This document shows positions 36,675 to 46,142 of a stretch of 64,000 nt of DNA, one piece after another. The position numbers and the translations under genes were made by a program. The notes beneath the pieces were generated by a model that was not told the DNA's origin, made no database searches, and saw nothing but the letters and a program-made list of their open reading frames with translations. Each line of letters starts with the position of its first letter. Position 1 is the stretch's first letter. Source of the DNA: Ignavibacterium sp. (lineage in GTDB: Bacteria > Bacteroidota > Ignavibacteria > Ignavibacteriales > Ignavibacteriaceae); the NCBI RefSeq assembly GCF_025998815.1, contig NZ_AP026678.1, forward strand, positions 744,001-808,000, in the 5' to 3' direction.

Positions 36675-37800
36675 ACGCAGCAATAACTCCTTCATCATAT
36701 CCGATTATAATTTTATTGTTGATAATTACCGGAGATAATTTAGCGCGATTATCCAATTCTACTTCTTTAAGCAATTCTCCGTTTGATTTATCAACAATCA
36801 ATAATGATTTAAACAGATTTGGCACGAACAAATGATATTTAGTTACAACTGGTGTTGAATTAAAGTAACCTTTCATTTTTTTTGACCAAACAATTTTCCC
36901 ATCATTTTTATCAATGCAATAAAACATTCTTTTCATATTTCCGAAGTAAATATTTTTCTCATCAACAGCCGGATTCATCAGTATTCTTCCATCAGTTTTG
37001 ATTTTGAATTTTATATTGTAAGTATCAATATCTATAGCATAAAGATTTCCTTCATCATCACCGAGATAACATAAATTGTTATCTATTGAAGCGCCTGAAA
37101 AGAAACCTGATGTAATTTTTTCTCTATGAATAATTCCTCCTTGCTTTGAATCAACAACAATAAATTCACCAGCATCATTACCAAAAAATATTTTGTCTTT
37201 TTTCATTGCCGGTACAAAATGATTATTCTGATTTGTTTCGATTGACCAGAGTAATTTTGCTTCGTAATCATATTTATAAATTGTTCCATCTTCAGCAAAG
37301 AGATAAATTGCTTCATCATCTGAAAGCATTTGATTTGTAATCAGGTCTTCGATTTCTATTATGTACAAATCCTTTCCGGCAAAGTAATCATATACGATAA
37401 ACTCTGTTAATTTCTTTCCATCTTTTACAAGTGGATAATAAATTCTTAATCTATAAAGTAACGGTGTTGAGAAAATTGCTCCTTTTGTTTTAAGAACTCC
37501 TCTTTGCTTTCCGTTTTCAAGATTAAAAACATGAATTCTTCCGGCAAGATCAGCAATAAAGATTAATGAATCATTTGCAACAACTGAAGAATTATTGAAA
37601 CTACCGAATGCATCTGCTGTCCAGATAAGTTTTAAACTGTCTGATGAAATGAAATTATAATAAAAATTTCTTTCGCTGTTTTTTCCAAACATCGGATGAA
37701 TATTTTCTACTTTTTTGCTGCTAAACTGAATCAGAGATTTAGCGCAACCTGCAATAATCAAAGCTGATATTATTAAAATTAATTTTCTCAAAAATCCCAT
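36658..37800 (-). CDS. PQQ-like beta-propeller lipoprotein (BamB-like)
   Basis: The 380-residue protein begins with a lipoprotein signal whose lipobox IIAGC places the lipidated Cys at residue 19. The rest is repeated WD/PQQ-type blades (LIFIADLAGRIHVFNLENG, IYLFAEDGTIYKYD, IYFGNMKRMFYCIDKNDG, HLFVPNLFKSLLIVDKSNG), consistent with a seven- or eight-bladed propeller. The fold and lipidation resemble BamB of the outer-membrane assembly machine, and the gene overlaps by 13 bp one that encodes an Omp85-like barrel. A functional link between the two is inference from context. Confidence 0.82.
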   Translation of the reverse strand: MGFLRKLILIISALIIAGCAKSLIQFSSKKVENIHPMFGKNSERNFYYNFISSDSLKLIWTADAFGSFNNSSVVANDSLIFIADLAGRIHVFNLENGKQRGVLKTKGAIFSTPLLYRLRIYYPLVKDGKKLTEFIVYDYFAGKDLYIIEIEDLITNQMLSDDEAIYLFAEDGTIYKYDYEAKLLWSIETNQNNHFVPAMKKDKIFFGNDAGEFIVVDSKQGGIIHREKITSGFFSGASIDNNLCYLGDDEGNLYAIDIDTYNIKFKIKTDGRILMNPAVDEKNIYFGNMKRMFYCIDKNDGKIVWSKKMKGYFNSTPVVTKYHLFVPNLFKSLLIVDKSNGELLKEVELDNRAKLSPVIINNKIIIGYDEGVIAAYEFIN

Positions 37801-40601
37801 CCGAAGAAAAACTGATAAAATAATCCCGGTTGAAATTGTCTGAAATCATTTTCTATTTTTTTACCAATATCATATCTCAAAACCAGCACACCGAATATGT
37901 TAAATCTGAAACCAACTCCTACACTTCCATAAGTTGTTTTGTATTCTTTATCCCAGGCACTTCCTGCATCAAAAAATGTTGCTGCACGAAATCCCCAGAA
38001 ACCCAAATCAAGAAAAGGAAATTTAATATTCAACTGATCAATCAAAGGAAAACGAAACTCGAGAGAAGTTAACCACATTTTCTCACCACGAATTGACCAT
38101 CGGGGCCAGCCGCGTAAATCCCAACTTCCACCCATAAAATATCTTCTTGCATCTTTACCTTCGTTATAAAAAATTCCAATTCGTGTTGCAAGCGCTGTTC
38201 TTAGTCCAAATCTTAAATAATATCTGTAGTCGGCAATAACACTAAAGTAATTCACATTACTGAATTTGATGTCAGTCGTATAACCAAGAAGAACGAGCCA
38301 TCGCGAGCCATCAACCGGACCTGAAGTACTCCATAGAGAATTATCGTGGACTATTGAAATTGAATTGCTCAGAAGGAATGCTTTTCTTTCTGATATTCCT
38401 TCTACAATTTCTCTTTCAGTATCGGCAAGAGTTGTTGCAGCTTCAATGCGTTCAAACTTTGTGAGAGGATAGCTTAAAAGAAAAGTTCCGCCATAACTTT
38501 TTTCATAAAAGAATTCGTTCGATTCACGGATGTCATATCTTCTTCCGTTAAAATGAAAAATTCCATAACCAAAATTTACCCGCTTCGAAAGATTAATTCT
38601 TGTGATTGCAACATTAAAGCTTTTCAGAAAATCACTTTGAACTTCAGCCGTATTGTAGAGCAGAATATAATACTGATCATCTCCAAGTAAATCACTTAAT
38701 GTAAGAATTGCTCCGCCTCGTGTGCCGAATACAGGATCAGTTGCAACAACACTTTGAGCATAATCCAATGCGTACTCTTTCTCATATTTTAATTTTTGGA
38801 ATTCACTTTCATAATGAAGTGACGAAGCAAGCCATTTGCCTTTTGGTTTTTCGGATTCAAATGTTAGAGTGTTAAGCGAATCGGTCTGATTTAAGTTCAT
38901 ATTTTTTCTGTATAGATGAAACGAGAAATTCTGGAAACCTGAAAAGACAATTATCGAATCGTTTATTATTCTCGGGTCAAATGCACTCGTAAAGAAATTT
39001 GAAATCTGATAAATCTTATTTTCAAATTTTCCATCAGTAATTTTCTGCATCCAGATATTCCGAACTCCATCAATGTCACTTGTAAAAAATAATTTCGTCT
39101 TATCTTTTGAAATAACCGGATTTGAAAAATTTGCATCGGCAAGAGTTACATATCTTATTTCTTTATCATCAAGACTAACTGAAAACAGATTATACTTGCC
39201 TGAATACTCACCAGAAGTTCTGTCAGATGAAAAAATTATTTTGTTTGAAATTCCAAAACAAGGATCGCGATCGTCATAGTAATCGTTCGTTAAACGAATA
39301 AGAGTATCAATTGATAAATCATAATAATAAATATCACTGAATCCTTTCTGATCAACTGCCTGAAAAACTATTTTATTTCCATCATCAGAAAATTTTGGTG
39401 AACTGATTGAAATCAAATAATCTCTTTGAAATGTTTTAATAAGTTGATAAGAATTAGCATCTAAAAAATGAATTACATCAGTTGCGCCACTCTTTGTTAC
39501 AAATGTTAAAATTCCATTTTTTGAAACATCAATACTCGACTGAAAAAGATGGAAAGATTCGAACTCATCGGTTTTCTCTCCGCGTAAAACAAGTTCCGGT
39601 TCATCAACCGGATTATAATTTTTATCAAGAGCTAATTTGTAAAGCGAAGAATAGCCATCACGGTTAGCACTAAAGAAAATAAAACTACTATCTTTTTTTT
39701 GATGATAAACCGGAGAGAAATTAAATCCCCAATAAGTTAATTTTTTTGCACCTATTTCCTGCGGAACTTTATCGGAAAGTAATGGGAAGTATTTTCTTTT
39801 AAGATAATAACTCCACTCATTATCTAATTCATCTATTGATTTGCCCAGAGTATGTTCAAGAACTTCACTGAAATTTTTATACATCCAGAAATTTTCAAGA
39901 ATCAAAGGGATTTTTTCTGCTCCATATTTTTCTTCAACAAATTCCAGAAAACTCTGACCTTCTTTGTACATAAGAAATGAACCATAGATTTTAAAGATGT
40001 CTTTTAACCCAACAAAGTAATTATTTATCACTGCATCACGCATAACCATTTCTGCCTGAGCATCAACTTCTGTTGAAAGATATTCGGCAAGTCCTTCAAC
40101 AAACCAAAGCGGAGGAAGCATATCAGTCGGTTGGCGGTGATCACGAAGAACGCGAAATACTTTGTTTGTCATAAAGACATGTACAAGTTCGTGTCTTATT
40201 ACATGCCTGAAATCTGATAGCGAACCGGTTGAAGGAATAACTACTCTTCCTTTCAGAAATTCAAAAAAACCTCCAACACCTTCAGGAATAAATCCGGGCG
40301 TGATGTTCGTTTGCTGGAAATGAATTGAAGTGTTATAAAATATCAGTGGAATTTTTCTCGTAACAACATGATTTAGTTTTTCAGCAAGTTCGGAGTAAAT
40401 TTCTTCGGCATAAGCAGCACCAATTTCCGCAATGGTTTCCATTTCTCCGTAATAATAAATATTGAAATGTTCTGTACGAAGAACTTTCCAGTCAAAATCT
40501 TCATACTGAACTTTATTTCTGCCGAAGAAAAAATATTGCGCTTGTAATTCCGCTGTAATGGATAGCAAAATTACAGTAATAAACTTGAAAAGAATTTTCA
40601 A
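37788..40601 (-). CDS. Peptidase-TolB-Omp85 fusion: exported gluzincin domain, PD40 propeller and C-terminal beta-barrel
   Basis: A 937-residue exported protein with three parts. (1) A signal peptide ends near LQAQ (22), followed by a peptidase MA-like zinc domain with HELVH at 137-141 and the third ligand Glu169 in FVEGLAEYLS. (2) A TolB/PD40 propeller covers about 280-570, with blades such as FSANRDGYSSLY, IVFQAVDQKGFSDIYYYD, IIFSSDRTSG and LFFTSDIDGVRNIWM. (3) A C-terminal barrel resembles Omp85/BamA (about 640-937; FMGGSWDLRGWPRW, FFDAGSAWD, GVGFRFNIFGVLVLRYDIG) and ends in aromatic residues. It would be outer-membrane anchored with the protease and propeller in the periplasm. Substrate unknown. 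Confidence 0.85.
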   Translation of the reverse strand: MKILFKFITVILLSITAELQAQYFFFGRNKVQYEDFDWKVLRTEHFNIYYYGEMETIAEIGAAYAEEIYSELAEKLNHVVTRKIPLIFYNTSIHFQQTNITPGFIPEGVGGFFEFLKGRVVIPSTGSLSDFRHVIRHELVHVFMTNKVFRVLRDHRQPTDMLPPLWFVEGLAEYLSTEVDAQAEMVMRDAVINNYFVGLKDIFKIYGSFLMYKEGQSFLEFVEEKYGAEKIPLILENFWMYKNFSEVLEHTLGKSIDELDNEWSYYLKRKYFPLLSDKVPQEIGAKKLTYWGFNFSPVYHQKKDSSFIFFSANRDGYSSLYKLALDKNYNPVDEPELVLRGEKTDEFESFHLFQSSIDVSKNGILTFVTKSGATDVIHFLDANSYQLIKTFQRDYLISISSPKFSDDGNKIVFQAVDQKGFSDIYYYDLSIDTLIRLTNDYYDDRDPCFGISNKIIFSSDRTSGEYSGKYNLFSVSLDDKEIRYVTLADANFSNPVISKDKTKLFFTSDIDGVRNIWMQKITDGKFENKIYQISNFFTSAFDPRIINDSIIVFSGFQNFSFHLYRKNMNLNQTDSLNTLTFESEKPKGKWLASSLHYESEFQKLKYEKEYALDYAQSVVATDPVFGTRGGAILTLSDLLGDDQYYILLYNTAEVQSDFLKSFNVAITRINLSKRVNFGYGIFHFNGRRYDIRESNEFFYEKSYGGTFLLSYPLTKFERIEAATTLADTEREIVEGISERKAFLLSNSISIVHDNSLWSTSGPVDGSRWLVLLGYTTDIKFSNVNYFSVIADYRYYLRFGLRTALATRIGIFYNEGKDARRYFMGGSWDLRGWPRWSIRGEKMWLTSLEFRFPLIDQLNIKFPFLDLGFWGFRAATFFDAGSAWDKEYKTTYGSVGVGFRFNIFGVLVLRYDIGKKIENDFRQFQPGLFYQFFFGWDF

Positions 40602-40619
40602 GACTCTCTCAGTTTAGTT

Positions 40620-41660
40620 TCAGGATAATCTTTCCTTAAGAAGATTGATATACTCGATTTCACTTGGATCAAATCCTCTTAATATGCCTAAGTAAAAACT
40701 TATCCAATCAGCTAAAAAAATCAAATCCATAATGCGTACCTTAAAATTCTTTTCATTGCTTTGCAGTGAAATTATTTCAACATCAGCTTTGTTTATAAAT
40801 TCAGATACGATTTGAAATCGTTTTTTGATTTGAGGATGATAAATTTCATCGAGTATGTAAATAACCTTTGTGTGAAGCTTTTTTTGTTGATGAGATTCCC
40901 AGCCAATAATTTCATTGTGATTCATCTCCGGGAATTCGTGATGGAACGCGTGAAGTTTTGAATTTTCATTAATCTGCGATTTTAATCTGTAACCAATTGC
41001 ATTTGTGTAATCGGAAGCAGAATAAATAACAGGAATAAATCCTAACAATTGCTGAGCAACTGAAACAGCATGATTTTCTTCAGTTGAGTATTCATCGGCT
41101 TTTCTTTTCCAAAGTTGAAGTGTAGCATCAACAAATTCATTTTGTGGAGAGATTAATTCAAGTTTTTCAAATACTTTTAGTAAAGTAAAAAAACTTAATC
41201 CCAATGCATATCGAGGTTGAAACCCTTTTTGTAATCTTACAAATGGAACTGAATTTTCCTCAGCAAGCTTCTCTAATTTTCCGCCGGTTGAAATACAAAT
41301 AATCTTACATCCTTTTTTAACTGCTTCATTAAATGATGATAAAGTTTCTTCTGTGTTACCTGAATATGATGAAGCAATCAGTAAAGTTTTATCATCTGCG
41401 AATGATGGTAAAAAATAATTTCTGTTGACGATAACAGGAATACTTAGTTCATCTTTCAAAAAATTTTTAAGAAGATCGCCGCTTATTGCAGAACCTCCCA
41501 AACCACTAATAATAATTTTGTTAATCTGATTTTTTGAAAATCCAAAATCAGGATATGAATTATTAATTGCATACTCAATTTGTTTGTATGTTTCTTTTAA
41601 TATCTGATACTGATTTTGTGTATCGTACTTCTGAATGAATTCTGAAATTTTCATAATCAC
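40620..41660 (-). CDS. Bifunctional phosphoglucose/phosphomannose isomerase
   Basis: The 346-residue protein consists of two SIS domains. The first has ISGLGGSAISGDLLKNFL with LLIASSYSGNTEETL (sugar-phosphate SIS motif); the second has FPEMNHNEIIGWE. The latter carries the conserved Glu and His of the archaeal/bacterial Pgi/Pmi family. It would interconvert fructose-6-P with glucose-6-P and mannose-6-P, feeding glycolysis and nucleotide-sugar synthesis. It follows EI of the PTS with no intergenic gap. Confidence 0.88.
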   Translation of the reverse strand: MIMKISEFIQKYDTQNQYQILKETYKQIEYAINNSYPDFGFSKNQINKIIISGLGGSAISGDLLKNFLKDELSIPVIVNRNYFLPSFADDKTLLIASSYSGNTEETLSSFNEAVKKGCKIICISTGGKLEKLAEENSVPFVRLQKGFQPRYALGLSFFTLLKVFEKLELISPQNEFVDATLQLWKRKADEYSTEENHAVSVAQQLLGFIPVIYSASDYTNAIGYRLKSQINENSKLHAFHHEFPEMNHNEIIGWESHQQKKLHTKVIYILDEIYHPQIKKRFQIVSEFINKADVEIISLQSNEKNFKVRIMDLIFLADWISFYLGILRGFDPSEIEYINLLKERLS

Positions 41661-43427
41661 CTAAATAATGTTTCTGGTTCTGATAATTTTATTTTCTTCA
41701 AAGAATTTTTTAATTCTCTCTTCAATTTCGTTATGAGTTTTAAAAGTCAGACATTCCTCTGCCATTGCTTTTGCTTTTTTGAATGCGAAGGAACTGATAA
41801 TTCTTTTGGCGTAAAGAATTGTTGCAGGTGACATACTCAATGAATCCAATCCAAGACCAACCAACAAAGGAATTGCAAGTGTATCAGCCGCCATTTCGCC
41901 ACAAAGACTTACTGGTGTATTAAACTCTTTTGCACCTTGAACAATATGATGAATAGTTCTGACAACAACAGGCGAAAATTCCTGATATAGATCAGCAACA
42001 AGATCATTACCGCGATCAACAGCCATCAGATATTGAATCAAATCATTTGTACCGATGCTGAAGAAATCTACTTCACTTGCAAAATCTCTTGCCATAACAG
42101 CAGCGGATGGAACTTCAATCATAATTCCGATTTTAATTTTGCTATCGAATTCAATCTTTTCTTTTCTTAGTTCTTTCTTACATTCGTCAATAATTTTTTT
42201 TGAACGCCATATCTCATCTATCGTGGAAACCATAGGTAACATCAATCTGATGTTTTTGTGTTTGCTTGCTCTGAGTATTGCACGAACCTGTGTTCTGAAT
42301 AAAGCTTCGTTCTCAAGTAAGAATCTTATTCCGCGCAAACCGAGAAATGGATTCGGTTCTTTATATTCCTGAAAACGGAATTTATCTCCGCCAATATCAA
42401 ATGCTCTGATAGTACAAAAAAGCGGATACATTCGGCTGGCAAGTTTTGTATAAATTGTTGTTTGTTCTTCTTCATTCGGAAATTCACCAAGTTCATCAAG
42501 AATTTGTTCAGAACGATAAAGCCCGATACCATTTGCACCACTTGAGATTACTATATCAATTTCACCGCTTACATCGACATTGGCTTCAACACTTATTTTC
42601 TTGCCGTCTGAAGTAATTGCTTCTTTGTCCTTGTATTCTTCAAGTCCTTTCTGTAATTCAAATAATCTTTTCTGTTTTTCAGAATAGAAATTTATTTGTT
42701 CTTCGGTTGGTTCATAAAATACATAACCGTGAAAACCATCAACGATAATTATACTTCCGTCTTTAATTATTTGTGTAGCATTGTGAGTTCCAACTACAGC
42801 GGGAATGTTAAGTGATCTTGAAATTATTGCAGCGTGTGAAGTCAATCCACCGTGATCAGTTACAAATCCAAGTGAATTATGTTTCGAAAAAAGCAAAGTA
42901 TCGGCTGGAGTTAAAGTTTCACTTACAACAATTACACCGTCTTCAATTTTTGAATGAAGTCTTTTCTTCTGGAGATTTCTGATTATTCTGTTTTTAATGT
43001 CTTCAATATCCTGCGCCCTTTCTTTCATATATGATTCATTTGAGATAATCATCAATTCCTGATATTTGGATATTTCATCGGCAACAATAAACTCAGGTTG
43101 TACTTTTTCCTTTTTAATTCTTTCTTCAATCGTTTTAAGCAGAACAGGGTCATCGAGAATCATCAAATGAGCTTCAAAAATTCCTGCTCTCGTATCATCC
43201 ATTTTTTCTTTTGCAATCTGAAAAATTTTCTGTAGTTCTTTTTTTGATTGTGCGAGTGCTTCATTGAGGTTTTTTATTGCTTCGTCAATATCAGTTATAG
43301 GAGCTTTTGAGATTTCGATTTTTTCTTTTGTGAAGAGATATGCTTTTCCGATTACAATTCCTGGAGCTGCGGCAATACCAGGAATTTTATTCTGAGCTTT
43401 TGAGATTATTTCTTTAAATGATTTCAT
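41661..43427 (-). CDS. ptsI: Phosphoenolpyruvate-protein phosphotransferase (PTS enzyme I)
   Basis: Transfers phosphate from PEP to HPr. The 588 residues show the phosphorylated His198 in GGLTSHAAIISRSLNIPA, the PEP-binding barrel motifs GIGLYRSEQI, FRFQEYKEPNPFLGLRGIR, DFFSIGTNDLIQYLMAVDRGN and the catalytic SLCGEMAADTLAIPLL. Full length for EI. It overlaps HPr by 4 bp. No sugar-specific EII gene is visible in this window, so the phosphorelay may be regulatory or serve an EII elsewhere. Confidence 0.95.
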   Translation of the reverse strand: MKSFKEIISKAQNKIPGIAAAPGIVIGKAYLFTKEKIEISKAPITDIDEAIKNLNEALAQSKKELQKIFQIAKEKMDDTRAGIFEAHLMILDDPVLLKTIEERIKKEKVQPEFIVADEISKYQELMIISNESYMKERAQDIEDIKNRIIRNLQKKRLHSKIEDGVIVVSETLTPADTLLFSKHNSLGFVTDHGGLTSHAAIISRSLNIPAVVGTHNATQIIKDGSIIIVDGFHGYVFYEPTEEQINFYSEKQKRLFELQKGLEEYKDKEAITSDGKKISVEANVDVSGEIDIVISSGANGIGLYRSEQILDELGEFPNEEEQTTIYTKLASRMYPLFCTIRAFDIGGDKFRFQEYKEPNPFLGLRGIRFLLENEALFRTQVRAILRASKHKNIRLMLPMVSTIDEIWRSKKIIDECKKELRKEKIEFDSKIKIGIMIEVPSAAVMARDFASEVDFFSIGTNDLIQYLMAVDRGNDLVADLYQEFSPVVVRTIHHIVQGAKEFNTPVSLCGEMAADTLAIPLLVGLGLDSLSMSPATILYAKRIISSFAFKKAKAMAEECLTFKTHNEIEERIKKFFEENKIIRTRNII

Positions 43428-43693
43428 AATTCATCAAATCCCCTTTCAAAATATGAAACAATTTCTTCAGCTGCCTGTTGTTCGTCTTCACCATCAAATA
43501 CAAGTGTTAGCTCAGAGCCCATTTCAGCAGCTAATGTCATTACTCCAATAATACTTTTACCATTGATGCTCATCCCATCACGATTGATATAAAAATCACA
43601 TTTATATTTTGAAGCCATTTTAACGATTGTTGCAGCAGGTCTTGTATGAAGTCCTGCCTTGTTAATGATTTTAACTTTTTTCTCGATCATCAT
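43424..43693 (-). CDS. ptsH: Phosphocarrier protein HPr
   Basis: The 89 residues show the active-site His16 in AGLHTRPAATIV and a conserved regulatory Ser47 in GKSIIGVMTLAA, the position phosphorylated by HPr kinase in other bacteria. It overlaps EI (4 bp) and the polyprenyl synthase gene upstream (4 bp, ATGA), so it is translationally coupled within the isoprenoid/PTS cluster. Presence of the Ser site suggests an HPr kinase in this genome, though none is in the window. Confidence 0.95.
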   Translation of the reverse strand: MMIEKKVKIINKAGLHTRPAATIVKMASKYKCDFYINRDGMSINGKSIIGVMTLAAEMGSELTLVFDGEDEQQAAEEIVSYFERGFDEL

Positions 43694-44685
43694 CTGTTTC
43701 TTTTAATTAGTGAATCTGCTAACCAGTGAAAAATTCCTGTTTCTGATTTTTTTGAAATCATATCAATAGATGACAATGCTCTGTTCGTGTATTTTCTGAT
43801 TTCATTCTTAGCATCTTCAAGAACTCCAAGTTTTTCAAAAATATTTTTGTAATGCTGAACTTCTTCGGGTTTGATACCTTTATTGTCCATCATTTTTTGT
43901 AAATCAATTTTATCCTGTCCTTCAGCTTTTTCAAATGCTTTTATAAAGAGAAAAGTTTTTTTACCGGCAATTAAATCACCACCAACAGTTTTACCGAATT
44001 TGTCTACCTCACCAATGATGTCAAGCAAATCATCCTGAATCTGAAAAGCAATTCCGAGATTCAGTCCATAATTTGAGAGTGATTTGATGTCTGACTTTTT
44101 TCCATCAACTAAAATTGCACCAAGCTCACAACACATTTTAGCCATCGCAGCAGTTTTCTTGGTAATCATTACAATGTATTCTTTAAGCTGAACATCATTT
44201 CTTGTTTCAAAATCTGTATCCATACTCTGACCTTCACAAACTTCAATCAAACCTTGAGTGAACGCACTTACTGCGGCTTTAGTATTTCCGTTACAATCTT
44301 TCAATAGAAATTCATAGGCAATTGAGAGAAGACTATCACCTGCAAGTATTGCTGTGTTCAAATCATATTTTTTATGCAGAGTTTGATTGCCTCTTCTTAA
44401 GTCTGCGTTATCCATTATATCATCGTGAACAAGTGTAAAGTTGTGCATTATCTCGACGGCAACTGCAGCATTATAAACATCTTTAAATTTTCCACCGGCT
44501 GCTTTTGCAGAAAGTAAAACCAGTAAAGGTCTTAGTCTTTTGCCACTACTTTGTAAAATATAAGATGCAGGTTCATAAAGAGATTTTGGTTTTCTTTTCT
44601 TTAATGAAGAAGCCAGCATTTTATCAATTTTCTTTCTCTCTTCTTCATAAAGTGCTGCGTACTTTAACGGATTAAATTTTTTCAA
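43690..44685 (-). CDS. Polyprenyl diphosphate synthase (FPP/GGPP type)
   Basis: Isoprenoid chain-elongating enzyme of 331 residues. The first aspartate-rich motif is DDIMD at 88-92 followed by NADLRRG. The second is QDDLLD at 217-222. SGKRLRPLLVLL near 47-58 carries the substrate Lys/Arg. Residues before the first motif (FTLVH) do not settle the product length by eye. It overlaps fni and HPr by 4 bp each, placing IPP isomerisation and prenyl chain synthesis in one coupled unit. Confidence 0.92.
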   Translation of the reverse strand: MKKFNPLKYAALYEEERKKIDKMLASSLKKRKPKSLYEPASYILQSSGKRLRPLLVLLSAKAAGGKFKDVYNAAVAVEIMHNFTLVHDDIMDNADLRRGNQTLHKKYDLNTAILAGDSLLSIAYEFLLKDCNGNTKAAVSAFTQGLIEVCEGQSMDTDFETRNDVQLKEYIVMITKKTAAMAKMCCELGAILVDGKKSDIKSLSNYGLNLGIAFQIQDDLLDIIGEVDKFGKTVGGDLIAGKKTFLFIKAFEKAEGQDKIDLQKMMDNKGIKPEEVQHYKNIFEKLGVLEDAKNEIRKYTNRALSSIDMISKKSETGIFHWLADSLIKRNR

Positions 44686-45722
44686 GTCAGTAATTCCTTT
44701 TTTTGAATTTTATTTTTTTGCAAATCGGATAATTTCTGCGAATTGGTAAGAAACATTACTTCGCGAAGATATTTAAACCAACTTTCAATCATTAGTTTAA
44801 CCTGTTCCTGACCTTCACTCATTAATTTTTGCAGCACTATTCTTGCAGAAGCTGTTAAATCTGCTCCAAGCGAAAAAGCTTTAGCCATTTCTGATGCACT
44901 ATTAATGCCACCAGAGCCAATTAACAGGAAATTATAATTCTTTTTTAATTCATTTACTGTTCTAATGCAATAAGCTGTCGGAAGTCCCCAATCCCAAAAA
45001 GGATTTTCAATTTCATTCTTTCGGATAAGTTCAACTCCGGCCCAACTTGTTCCACCAGCACCCGCAACATCAATACCTTTTACACCAACATCAAGTAATT
45101 TTTTGGCAGAGATTTTATCTATTCCTGAGCCGACTTCTTTTGCTATCACAGGCACTGAAAGTTTTTTACAAACAGATTCCAACTTTTTTAATAAGCCAAC
45201 AAAATAAGGTTCACCTTCAGGTTGAAGTAATTCCTGTAAAGGATTCAGATGAACAACAAATGCATCGGCATCAAGCATATCAACAAGTTTCTGAATTTCT
45301 TTAACATTCAGATGAACAAGTTGAGCTGCTCCGATGTTCCCCAACACAGGAACATCTTTAGCTTTGCTGCGAATTACTTTGTAAGTGTTATGAAAATATG
45401 CATTCTCAAGTGCCTGTCTCTGACTTCCGACTCCAATCGGAATTTTTATCTCTTCAGCAACTTCAGCAAGCATACTATTTATATTTTCTGCTTCAGTTGT
45501 TCCGCCGGTCATACAGGAAATAAGAAAAGGATAATTTATTTTCTTACCAAAAAGTTTTTTTTGAAATGAAATTTTATTTATATCAACTTCAGTTACTGCG
45601 GAATGAATGAACTCATAATTTTCAAATCCATTTGTTTTCTGTCTGAAAGAAACTTCGTTAGTCAGACACAAACGGATGTGTTCAGATTTTCGTTGAGAAG
45701 TATTTGAAGCCGACTCACTCAT
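44682..45722 (-). CDS. fni: Type 2 isopentenyl-diphosphate delta-isomerase
   Basis: FMN-dependent enzyme interconverting IPP and DMAPP. The 346 residues show family motifs RKSEHIRLCL near the N-terminus, FLISCMTGGTTEAENIN, VGSQRQALEN, VVHLNPLQELLQPEG and the FMN phosphate site GSGGINSASEMAKAFSLGAD. Full length. It is the first gene of the 14-gene minus-strand run that ends at purE. The 96 bp upstream separate it from the YgjP-like gene and contain nothing distinctive apart from high AT. Confidence 0.94.
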   Translation of the reverse strand: MSESASNTSQRKSEHIRLCLTNEVSFRQKTNGFENYEFIHSAVTEVDINKISFQKKLFGKKINYPFLISCMTGGTTEAENINSMLAEVAEEIKIPIGVGSQRQALENAYFHNTYKVIRSKAKDVPVLGNIGAAQLVHLNVKEIQKLVDMLDADAFVVHLNPLQELLQPEGEPYFVGLLKKLESVCKKLSVPVIAKEVGSGIDKISAKKLLDVGVKGIDVAGAGGTSWAGVELIRKNEIENPFWDWGLPTAYCIRTVNELKKNYNFLLIGSGGINSASEMAKAFSLGADLTASARIVLQKLMSEGQEQVKLMIESWFKYLREVMFLTNSQKLSDLQKNKIQKKELLT

Positions 45723-45818
45723 ATAATGATATGTAACATAGGTAAAGGTTTATAATTTTTGATGCAAGATATTAAAATAAAATAAAAGTTGCAGAGAGTT
45801 AGTATCTGCTCAGATGTT

Positions 45819-46142
45819 TTATTCTTGTTTCCTGTTCGACAGTTTTGATAAATGTTTTTCTAAATTTTCATAATTCCCCAAATAAGCTCTCATTAAGCTT
45901 TTCCAGAGCTTACCGTGATTGGGATAATGATAGTGCAATAACTCGTGAACAATGACATATCTGCCAAGTCTTTTATCCAAATTAATTAATTCATCATTAA
46001 AGTTTAAGTTGCCATCAGTTGAGCAGGATGCCCATTTACGTTTCATTGGACGAATGGAAATACGTTTTAATGTAATATCTAACTTGACTGCGTACTTTAC
46101 CACTTCTTTCTTAAACTCAGTTTTATCTTTCCATTTACTCAT
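45819..46142 (-). CDS. Short YgjP/DUF45-type metallopeptidase
   Basis: The 107 residues cover the catalytic core of the YgjP-like (DUF45, SprT-related) family: RKWASCSTDGNLNFN (31-48), zinc motif HELLH (66-70), and the downstream His76 in YPNHGKLW. Typical family members are about 230 residues, so this is a compact form. The core is intact and the start overlaps the hsdR stop by 8 bp. YgjP-like genes are recurrent passengers downstream of type I restriction operons; whether the peptidase takes part in controlling the restriction enzyme is not established. Last gene of the hsd operon. Confidence 0.85.
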   Translation of the reverse strand: MSKWKDKTEFKKEVVKYAVKLDITLKRISIRPMKRKWASCSTDGNLNFNDELINLDKRLGRYVIVHELLHYHYPNHGKLWKSLMRAYLGNYENLEKHLSKLSNRKQE

